This document shows positions 55,164 to 64,000 of a stretch of 64,000 bases of DNA, piece by piece; position 1 is the first letter of the stretch, and each line of letters begins with the position of its first letter. The translations under genes and the position numbers were made by a program. This DNA is from Brachynemurus nebulosus (lineage: Eukaryota; Arthropoda; Insecta; Neuroptera; Myrmeleontidae): positions 24,390,598-24,454,597 of the forward strand of contig JAPWDM010000008.1 in assembly GCA_035578155.1 (NCBI GenBank). The letters run 5' to 3'. The notes beneath the pieces were generated by a model. That model was not told the origin of the DNA, searched no databases, and saw nothing but the letters and a program-made list of their open reading frames with translations.

Positions 55164-56203
55164 AGCATTGAATAGAATCGAGACAACGTCTTGTATTACA
55201 AACACATTAAGAGATTGAATGGGTTGAGTTTAATGGCGGATAATATAACTAGTGTCCAAGGTTTATATATATGTTATGAGGTAAATTCAATCCGTATACT
55301 ACACATGTATTTGGCTTTTGGATTGCAATCAGCTGTTTTATAGCGTCAACTGACCATCACTTGATCATCAACACTATTTGTATATGAACTGTCATTTTTG
55401 AATTTTAAAGTATTATTTCTAAGTAATTATTAGTTATTATAACATAATATTCAGTTTAATATAATTATTTTAATTAATTTCTCACATTTTGTTTGTTATT
55501 TTGTGTCAAACGTAAGTTATTTAGTTATTTTCACTAATTTCATTAATTGCTGCTTTGAAAATCGTTATTTCAGGGCCGGCATCTAAAATTTTTCTTACGT
55601 ATTTTTATAGTCATGCCTGGTATTCGGTTTTCTGCCAAATTGTAGAAATTCACAGTATAGGACATTAAATAAAGACGTAAGCTATTTTCAATTTCCAAAA
55701 AAGGGGTGTAGAATAACGTTGAATTAAAAACATTGAAAATACCTAAATTAATCCGTAATTAACAAAGTAAGACAGAATTTTTCATTAATGTTTCATAATT
55801 CCCGAATTCTATGACATACAGAGAATGAATACACACATGTGTAAACATTATCGAATATATCTGTATCTATTTTTCTGACAAACCGTAATAAATATATTCC
55901 AAATACTTATTTTATCTATATTTAATTGAAAAAATTATATTAATTATTTTTTATTCTATTTTATGAAAACTTGACTCGCGTATTTTATATTTTCATTAAT
56001 TTAAATATTTTTGTTCACTTCCAACATTACTAAGACATAATGAAAAGAAAAATATTCCGGACCTGGCTATACTTGCACTCCACAGTCAAGTGTGTTTTCA
56101 TTTGATTGGCGAACATCATAAACATATAATAACCTTAACTAGTGTCACAAAATAATATGGTTTAGTTTAATGGCGGCATGTCATTCATATTCTATTCAAT
56201 GCT
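55164..56203. mobile_element. TIR element with THAP-like remnant
   Basis: Ends AGCATTGAATAGAATCGAG and (complement) AGCATTGAATAGAATATGA. Further inside, TTTAATGGCGG and AACTAGTGTC blocks and a TTATATATATGTTATGA / ATTATATGTTTATGATG pair recur. Target duplication not found. It encloses a THAP-like coding fragment. Confidence 0.5.
55614..55703 (+). pseudogene. THAP-like exon remnant
   Basis: One frame reads PNCRNS then KDVSYFQFPKK, the second Cys and FxFPK site of a THAP zinc finger. The first Cys is misplaced and there is no ATG in this frame, so it is at best a decayed exon, plausibly from the TIR element around it. Confidence 0.45.
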
Positions 56204-56634
56204 TAGTTCAATAACACAACTTATAAATTTTGTGATACAAGTACAGTAGAACCCCGTTATTCAGGAATATAATTTTATACTTTTATAATGTTCATAATAT
56301 TTTAACATATCAAATTCAGTCAAATAGAATAAAATATAAATCATACAATGAATCTCTTATCCTTTAATCTTTGAATCTTGATAAAATTTTGATCATTAAA
56401 AATATTCATATTTTAAATAAACATCAGCTAAATTAATCTTACAGACACAACACAACACTTTTGAGTAATTCCATGCAACGCGCAGACTCACTTGAATTTA
56501 ATTTTATATTGCGCATACTCTATTCCTGCGTCAGTTGACGTATTTGACAGATGTACTCATACTGTTGTGTCTGTGTAAATAATAAAAATATCTGTACCTT
56601 TTTCAGCTAATAACTAATTTTTTAATGATATTAG

Positions 56635-56694
56635 TAGAGATGGGACAGACAGGTCGGATACCGAATAGTAACCGGATAACCGTCCCATCACTAG
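56635..56694. mobile_element. 60-bp hAT-like end pair
   Basis: TAGAGATGGGACAG and the complement of TAGTGATGGGACGG face each other 60 bp apart, resembling very short hAT-derived MITEs. Confidence 0.45.
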
Positions 56695-56791
56695 ATATTA
56701 ATATACTCAAATTTTTAAAAACCAAACCAAAAAACTGTTTTTTATCTTATAAGAATTTTAAACTCTTGCAATCCATAGTAATCATCTAGTA

Positions 56792-56911
56792 CAGTGTCTC
56801 TCAAACTTTTAAAACAGGTACACTTTGTATTCTGTAATAATTATTTCAGGAATATTATTCCGATGCAAAATAACTGATTTTAGCTCGTGGACCATTGTTT
56901 GAGAAATATTG
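56792..56911. mobile_element. 120-bp hAT-like MITE
   Basis: CAGTGTCTCTCAAACTTTT and the complement of CAATATTTCTCAAACAATGG are Charlie-like hAT ends similar to those at 19884. Flanks agree at only 5 of 8 positions. Confidence 0.5.
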
Positions 56912-57203
56912 ATCTGTTGTTAACCACTTATTAATTTTCAAGTGTTAATACAAAGTTTTAACCCGTTATTACTCAGCCTTGCACAGTTGGTGGTATTACA
57001 GATCTAAATTCAGATTATACAATAAAATGAATACAGTTTACATAAAAAATACCACTATTGAGTTATAATGGGGTAAACGGATCAATCTAAATTTTGTTTA
57101 ATTATGTAATTTTTAAAGTTCCTAATATTTAAATAGCTATCAAAACATTTTTCAAAAATTTCAAATACTACGAGTTTTCTCAAAAATATTGTTTAAAAAC
57201 TAC

Positions 57204-57402
57204 TGACAATGCAGAGATTTTCACTCGCGCCTCTGATGTTGGAAATTAGAAGCTGTATCAAGTAGCACGTGTACGTGTACGTCTAACTGCACATAATTTG
57301 TATAATACGTGTTCCTTTCCCCAACTAGACGTATACGTACATGTTCTACCTGATACAACTTCTGATTTTCAACACCAGTGGCCCGCCCATGATTTAGCAA
57401 AG
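57204..57402. mobile_element. 'ATTGGCGACGCAAAG' MITE copy 3
   Basis: About 200 bp. Retains CTCGCGCCTCTGATG, AGAAGCTGTATCAAGTA, CACATAATTTGTATAATA and GACGTATACGTACAT. Outer ends are worn. Confidence 0.7.
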
Positions 57403-58126
57403 TCTTAATGCTATTTTAATATTTACCTTCAATTTTTTAACTTAGCGTTTTTTAAAATTTTTAAACAAGAATGTTTTTTGGACAATGCGCCAATATGCGC
57501 AAACATATTTCTTTTATTTCAAAGGGTAAAACATTTGTGAACAACTGTATTTATAATATCTGACTATTGCATTTACTCTCTTTTGATGTCAAAATATATA
57601 AAAAAAAAATGTCTCCCTTCTATATAATTAAATAATATACTATATATTTGTGGGACCAGCTTTTTGTAAACAATCGAACTCAAAATCCCAATTTATTTTT
57701 TAATCAACAAAAAAGTATTTCACATTTTTGTTATTCAGTGTATGTAGTTCGATTGTATATAATTATGAGAAAACGCTCATAATTTCAATGTTTTTTCCAT
57801 TTTTGTTCGCTTCTCGCTTAATTAATAAATGTCTTAGTGCCTTAATTTTCAGTTTGAAAATGAAATTCCTACTCCTTCGAATGAATTCCGTGTTTCAAAC
57901 ATTTCAAAATAAAACGAATTAATGGAAATTTGTACGACAAACTTTTTTGATATTTCGAAACTTTTACTGACAACCTTTTATGTGATTTTATGCGTAAAAA
58001 TACGCACCCGGCCTGCAATATTTTTAAACTGTCAACTCAAAGTACCTTAATTAATGTTGTTTTGTACAAACATTCTGTACAAATTTCCAAACCTGTTGCA
58101 TTTAAAAACATACCAGTCAGTTTCCA
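57403..58126. other. Intergenic, nothing recognised
   Basis: AT-rich between two MITE copies. Confidence 0.4.
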
Positions 58127-58360
58127 ATTGGCGACGCAAAGATTCACACTCGCGCCTCTGGTGGTAAAATTAGAAACTAGTATCAAGTAAAAATAGATGT
58201 ATACATTTATTATTGGTGATATAAAATCTAGTAATCCGCACATAATTTGTATAATACATATTTCTACCGTCAATTAAACGTATACAAAATGTTTTACTTG
58301 ATACAGCTTCTAATTTAAAAAACCAGAGGCGCTTGCGTGCGTAATCTTTGCGTTGCCAAT
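58127..58360. mobile_element. 'ATTGGCGACGCAAAG' MITE copy 4
   Basis: Best-preserved copy, 234 bp: ATTGGCGACGCAAAGATTC and the complement of ATTGGCAACGCAAAGATTAC. Inside are inverted GCGCCTCTGG, AGAAGCTGTATCAAGTAAAA-type and GTATAC blocks. Confidence 0.82.
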
Positions 58361-58757
58361 AGTAGTGTAATGGGTGATTTTTTGTTGATTTTGGTTATAC
58401 AATGCTGATTTTCCCTCTTTGCTCTGTGATGTAATCCAAAAGCAAAAAAATCACCATGTATTTTAATTATGTAAATTAATAATATTTATATTAATTAATT
58501 GTGCGAAATTCAAACCTACCGCTTGAAAATAAATTGTGATGGATTTGATGTTTTATAGAATCCAAAATATGAACTCTATATATTTGTAAAATTTTTTGTA
58601 AAAATTTAATATATTAATTAATTATGCACGCATTTAACCCAATTTTTATTTATTATTAATTTTAAAATGTTTAAATAAAAGTATTTATTTATATTGAGTA
58701 TGTGTTTCATTTTATTGTATAATAATTATCCAATTAAACCTTAAAATTTTGTTACAG
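58361..58757. other. Intergenic, nothing recognised
   Basis: AT-rich, ending in a usable acceptor (TTTTGTTACAG). Confidence 0.4.
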
Positions 58758-58835
58758 TTTGAGAATACTCAGTGTAAAATTTCAGACGTTGTACAGCCTG
58801 GCCGGACAGTTCACCCTGGCGAAGTGGTATTGTAG
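58758..58835 (+). other. Candidate orphan 3' exon or GC-rich island
   Basis: Directly after a good acceptor, 78 bp of clearly higher GC reads CKISDVVQPGRTVHPGEVVL then TAG. A second frame (SLAGQFTLAKW) and a minus-strand frame are also open, so the coding frame is not decided. No matching upstream exon was found in the window. It may be a last exon of an unseen gene or a transposon piece. Confidence 0.25.
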
Positions 58836-59689
58836 TATTTTTTATTGTCACGTAAATGTCCAATAACGAAACTTCAAAATTTGGTTGCCTAATCTCCAAA
58901 AATTATCGAAACTTTTAGCAATTCTATTTTATGCATTTTCTAGTCAATTCGTCACGTTTTGTAAATTTATTACTTGTATGGGCAAATACAGGGGGGTGAT
59001 CAGGGGATCATCACCCGCTGAAATAGAGAATAATTCAAATAGGATACTTGACTGCAATTGAGAAATAATTCTAAATGCTTTGTTCTTACGTATAAATTAG
59101 TTCATTTTTGTTAAATTTTTAAAAATCTTCAAAAAAACCATTGTTCAATTTTAAATGAACAAATTGGCAGGAAAAACGACTTGGCGTAGTGACATATGCA
59201 ATGACGTCACCAGAGAACAAGACGTCACGATTTAACTCAAACAGATGTCGCTTTCATTCATGTCAACACTTGTCAACATGGTTTCAAATTTGTACACAAT
59301 ATTCAGCAGTCATCATGCTCAGTTTTAGTGGTATTTACAACTTTCTACTTTGTTATCTTCTTCATTCATCATCACTGTAAGATTTTCATGAAGCCCTACA
59401 AGTATTAAATACACTTTAAGAAAACAGTTTGACGTAACTTTAAAATTGAAGCAAAAAATAAAAGCATTTTTAACATAATATTTAAAACAAGTTGATAAGG
59501 ATATTTTACGTATTAAGTGACGATGTATTCCTTCCATCAATCTTTTTTGAGTGCAAAATTAATTGCAAACCAAAAAGTTTAAAATAAATTACAAAGAAAA
59601 ACAACTTCTCTTGGTCAATTAGAATTGTAAAAATGTCACAATGAAAATGCAATTTGTCATAGACAATACGTAACTACAGTAATAAGATA
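58836..59689. other. Intergenic, nothing recognised
   Basis: AT-rich; short ORFs only. Confidence 0.4.
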
Positions 59690-60450
59690 TCATCAAGTTT
59701 ACCAAAATTTTTCAATTCCGTAGAAATCGTAAATAAAATGACAGAATGATGAGAATGGAAACAAATTATAGGTTTCCGAAGTTTTTTTTGGGGGGATTTT
59801 TGCCAAAATTGGACATGTGGCGCCAAAAAAACTTCTGTTGGATCAGTCACATTTATAAAATGAATTAGGTCATTTTGACAGCAAAAATGAAAAGTTCACA
59901 CCCAAATAATTAGCCTAATGGCTAATTCAACCAAGCACCCTAATTCAAATCACTTCAATGAGACTTGCTTTGAGAAAACGGAAATTTTTTTTTTGGTGGC
60001 GTCACTAAGATTACTAAAATTTTTCAGTTCCGTAAAAACTGTAAATAAAATGATAGAATGATGAAATTGGAAGCGAATTATAATTTTCGAAGTTTTTGTT
60101 TTGGATTTTAACCAAAATTAGTTTGATAGGACCACTAAAAAAGTCTTCTGTTGGATCAGTCACATTTATAAAAGGAATTTGGTCATTTTTATAGCAAAAA
60201 TGTGAACCGCACACCCAAATTACCACAATTCAATCAATCACCCTAATCCAAATCACTCCCATAAAGCTTGATTTGAGAAGAAAATAAATTATTTATTTGA
60301 TGACGTCATCAAGTTTATTAAAATTTTTTAGTATCTTAAAAACAGTTAATGAAATGGCAGAATAACGAAACTGGAAGAGAATTATTGGTTTTTAAAGTCG
60401 TTCTTTCAATGCTAATTTAAGTATTTCTTTTTATTTTTAAAATTTGCAAT
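59690..60450. repeat. Tandem repeat, ~300-bp units, about 2.5 copies
   Basis: The motifs AATTTTTCAxTTCCGTA, GTAAATAAAATGAxAGAATG, CTTCTGTTGGATCAGTCACA and CACCCxAAT recur at spacing near 305 bp (starts near 59700, 60012, 60315). The unit includes a GACGTCATC/GCGTCACTA box recalling the array at 23540-26160; whether the two are related is uncertain. Confidence 0.75.
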
Positions 60451-62382
60451 ATCAAACAAGCTTTATGAAGCCTTTAAAAAAATGTGACCCCTTCGAAATT
60501 TGAGAACTGGATTCCTGTAGACCTAACATGTCTATTAGAGCCACATTAGAATTCGAGGAATTCGCATTGCCTTTTACTCGAATTCTTTAGCAACTAACAG
60601 TAACAAGAAAGGTCGAGAAAAGTCGATATATGTAGGTATCGGCTTAATAGTTTTAATCAGTTTTATCAAAAAGTTAATTAAACAAACTGAAAATGGATTA
60701 TTCGATTTCTTTCAAATTTTAATTATATACTTTTTTAATCCATATCAAAAATTTTAAAATTTTCGCTATCAAAATCTAATATTGAACCCCATGTATTATC
60801 TATGAATTTTAAATTCAGTCTTATTAAAATTGAAACACACGGTATCCACAAATAAAAGTAAAATCAGTCATTTAAATAAATAATCGATTTTTAAAAATAA
60901 TTATATCATTATTTTTTTATTACATATATTTTAAATTTTAATTAAAACTTTCAATCGTGCTTTCAATTAATAATTAATTACTGTACTATGCAATTTTCCT
61001 TTTAATTCCGTGGAAATTATACATACCTATATGTAAATTGTTGTTTTTTTGCCTATAATCAACAAACACTAGGATATGTAAGTACTTGTCGTACTTATTC
61101 AACAGATGGCAAACCAATACAAATAAAAATTCACTTACTATTGATGTGCTTTTATTATAAATTTTAACATTTATTTTAATGTAATATTTGAATAAATAAA
61201 TATTAATAAAATTGTGTGTTTGATCAAATTCAAGAAATTAATTGAATTAATTGATTCAATATTTTTGAGTAAGCGTATTTTTCTATTTTTATTATTAATA
61301 TTGCGCATTTAATTTGTATTATGTTATTGTTATTGTTGACATTTTAGTAGATTGAAAATTTCCTTTGTGTATCCGTTCAGGCAATAATGTAATTAAATTT
61401 TTTTTGTTCAGAATTAAATTAGGTATGCAAAATATTTGCGATTTTTTTTTTAAATTATTGATAATTTATTTTTTTGTTGATAAATTTTTTTGGCTACTTG
61501 TGATAAAAGTGTTTGAGAAAGCTCTTACTTAAAGATAATTTTTTATCTGTGTATTATAAAAATGTATTTGAATTAATTGAAAATATGCAAACAAATTAGT
61601 CTTAAAAAATTTACATTATCAGTCGTATCTTATTTTTGTTATTAATGTTGATTAATTGTTTTTAATTTAATTTTTTTTTTTTTGGCAATTTTTCTTATTG
61701 TTACAAAATAAAAATAGCAGGTAAGTAGCTTTTTAGTTTAATTAATTTAAATTTGGTATGCAATTTTTGTTTTGAAATTTAATTATAAAGAAGTATATTT
61801 CGAATATTTGATCAGAACATTTTGTTAAAGGAAATATAAAATTTGTAGTTCTAGCATTACGATTTACATATATAGAAAATCTCCCTGATTTTTTTTTATA
61901 TTTTTATATTCTAAATAATCTTTTTAATATATTTAAAAATAATATTTATTTTATTGTAATTGTATTTATTGTATTTAAAACATTTTTTTTGGATGAATCA
62001 GTGGATACAAACAAATGGGGCTCCAATATTTGCTGTTCTAAACCCCCTAAATTTTAGTTTTATACGATAAACCGGTTTAAAATTACAGTTCTTTAATATT
62101 CTCAACAGGCGGACAAGGAATTCTCATTTTAAGGATTCCGTTTTTTATTTATTTTTTTTTTATGTATTATGTATATTATTTTTGTTAGTTTTTTATTTCG
62201 AGTATGAAGCCGTAAAAATAGGTATTAGGTTTAGTTAAACGAAACAAAGAAAAAGAAAGGATTCTTTTTGAAAAATAATTTTGATAATTATTTCCTGTAA
62301 TAATGATACTGGATAAAAAATAATTCGTTTGGTAATAGTCCGAGAGCCAGCGTGTATTTCATTCAAAGAATTGGTACTATAA
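60451..62382. other. AT-rich intergenic stretch, nothing recognised
   Basis: Very AT-rich (long runs of T and A), no supported ORF or TIR pair. Confidence 0.4.
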
Positions 62383-62949
62383 AGGTGCGGATCCACCGAA
62401 AAAACATTTGCTTCAAATGTTTGTAGTTGTTTGCAAATGTTTACATCTGTTTTTAACTGTTTGCGAACACACTGTCTCCACTGAATAAACAGTTACAAAC
62501 GATAATCCGTTTGCGAATATTTGTAGCTGTTCCACGTATTTTTATATTTTGATTTATAAAATTTGGTTAATTGTAGAAATTTTCATTATCTCAATCCATG
62601 TTATTTTTATCCGTTTATTAATTTAAAATTACAGTAATCCTTTTTAAAACATAAAACTATGTTGTTATATTTACAACAAAATAACATAAAACCAAAAATA
62701 ATAATTATACATATGGATATATATTTGTTGTTCGTATGTATTTCATATCACATACCGTCTCCACTAGAAAAACACAAAACGCACCAAACAACGAACTCCC
62801 TTTGATGTATCGACTTTAGTCGGAACACGGACAAACAATAGCAAACAATTGCAAACATTCGTGACGATCGTCTCAACCAAAAAAATTGTGTGTTCGCAAA
62901 CATTTACAAACATTTGCAAACAGTTTGCGCGCTTGGTGGATCTGCACCT
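62383..62949. mobile_element. PIF/Harbinger-like MITE, TAA TSD
   Basis: Ends AGGTGCGGATCCACC and the complement of AGGTGCAGATCCACC; TAA flanks both (62380-62382, 62950-62952). Like the element at 31495, both subterminal regions carry many short inverted motifs (GCAAACATTTGC, TTTGCAAATGTTT). Confidence 0.68.
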
Positions 62950-62954
62950 TAACG

Positions 62955-63142
62955 GCCAAATCAACTAAAAATGGTCTAATGTCATTAAAAAAAAAGATTG
63001 CAAAAAATGAAGCAAAATTAAACGTTCCTAGTTTTCTGTTTCTTTTCATTTTTGTTATTTTTATATTATAGTAACTTAAAATTGTACATCTAATTTTGCT
63101 TCATTTGTTAATGCCGTCAAACCATTTTTAGTTGATTTGGTC
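62955..63142. mobile_element. 188-bp MITE with ~60-bp TIRs
   Basis: GCCAAATCAACTAAAAATGG and the complement of GACCAAATCAACTAAAAATGG-like sequence; the pairing goes on through GxCATTAA and AATGAAGCAAAATTA. It begins a few bases after the preceding element. Target duplication not clear. Confidence 0.7.
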
Positions 63143-63558
63143 TATATTATAGTCAGCATGTTTCAGACACGTGTCTGCAAGTTCAAGATTTCCAAAAACT
63201 GTTTTTTTACAGATTACCGGAAAAATATTGACTTTTTATTAAAAAGTTATTATAAAATTTGTTGCTTATAAATTTGACTATAGAAAAGATTCAGTTATTT
63301 TTCCTTGTAAAGCGTACCGTTTCTGAGATGGATCGGTTCATGTCAATTCAACACAGTTTTTTGTATTTGTATAGTGGTGACCTTCGTATAGACCAAGGGT
63401 CGGTAAACTTTATAGCCAGAAGAGCCAGTTATAATAAAAAATATTAAGAGGGTATTCTAGTCTAGAGGCTCGATTTTGAGGTGATTTTACGGGCGAAATA
63501 AAAAAAGAACAGTAAACATTTTTAGTATCCATTTTTTTAACAGTTTTTTTTATTGATA
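63143..63558. other. Intergenic, with a hAT-like half end
   Basis: At about 63400 AAGGGTCGGTAAACTTTATA resembles a hAT terminus. A similar AGGCCGGCAAAG lies at the window end in the same orientation. No paired inverted end is visible. Confidence 0.3.
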
Positions 63559-63929
63559 CAGTAGACTCTCGTTAATTCAAACCTGCGATAATTCGAAACT
63601 CTCTATAATTCAAAGGTATCACGAGTTCCCTACAAAATTTCTTTATATTTCGAACTAATACAATACATTTTTATACACTTGGTAATTCGAACGAAAAAAT
63701 CAAACAAAACGACGCGTTAATTCGAACTCATCGACGTCAAACACTCGACAATTCAAAGTTGCAGAGAGAAAGAGACAGAAAGATTTGTAAGTACATTTTG
63801 AGACAAGTTCAAGTTCATTCATCGCAAATGCTTAAAAAATTAAAATTGTTACCTGCGATAATTCGAACCTCTCTATAATTCGTAATATTTTAAGAGTCCC
63901 TCGAGTTTCGAATTAACGAGAGTCAACTG
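63559..63929. mobile_element. pogo/Tigger-type MITE
   Basis: Ends CAGTAGACTCTCGTTAATTC and the complement of CAGTTGACTCTCGTTAATTC. TA precedes the left end, but TG follows the right, one base off the expected TA. Repeated GATAATTCGAA and CTCTATAATTC motifs near both ends are typical of Tigger/pogo termini. 371 bp, no ORF. Confidence 0.75.
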
Positions 63930-64000
63930 TGTTTAAAAAGTATAAAAATGTATAAAAATTTAAAAAAAATTCAAAGTTGAAATGGTAGAGGCCGGCAAAG

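Noticed and set aside
59690..60450. CRISPR-like array
   Set aside because: Eukaryotic context, ~300-bp units and no short conserved repeat with unique spacers.

Overview
This is AT-rich genomic DNA from an arthropod, almost certainly an insect. The evidence is three spliced (GT-AG) or intronless eukaryotic genes with insect or animal orthologues, very long introns packed with cut-and-paste DNA transposons and Helitron-like elements, and short TTAGG-like tracts. No genus can be assigned from the sequence alone.

Genes. (1) Minus strand, 5958 down to 863: a six-exon TDRD5/tejas-type germline gene (two LOTUS domains and one extended Tudor domain, 683 aa). (2) Plus strand, 9573-10853: an intronless TRMT6/TRM6 gene, the non-catalytic subunit of the tRNA m1A58 methyltransferase (426 aa). 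It is divergent from the first gene. (3) Plus strand, 21971-51552: a five-exon adenylyl cyclase of the type 9 / Drosophila Ac13E class (1461 aa) spread over about 30 kb. All splice phases of genes 1 and 3 were checked and join in frame. A tRNA-like gene (AGT anticodon) lies antisense in the last intron of the cyclase. The three genes (piRNA/germ granule, tRNA modification, cAMP signalling) have no evident functional link. They appear to be simple neighbours.

Everything else is mobile or repetitive DNA. 5-10 kb: small TA-flanked (Tc1/mariner/pogo-type) and hAT/MULE-type elements. 11-13 kb: TTAA-flanked (piggyBac-type) MITEs, one interrupted exactly at an internal TTAA by a second TTAA element. 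16.7-21.2 kb: a hAT element with a perfect 8-bp duplication and an internal tandem array, then two Helitron-like elements, one carrying a 153-bp hAT element with a perfect 8-bp duplication. 23.5-26.2 kb: a ~290-bp tandem array opened by two transposons, each carrying another. 29-36 kb: a P-type MITE, then a mariner-type element filled with five further insertions, including a PIF/Harbinger element with a MADF-like ORF and a 736-bp nearly perfect hairpin. 37-45.8 kb: more nested TIR elements, a longer P-type element with a THAP exon and an ISL2EU-type element with a transposase remnant. 49-64 kb: inverted TTAA MITEs around the last cyclase exon, a MITE family with four copies in the window, a THAP remnant, a 300-bp tandem repeat and PIF- and pogo-type elements.

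I see no autonomous transposase. The window therefore looks like a record of many non-autonomous families, datable against one another by nesting, inside and around three conserved genes.
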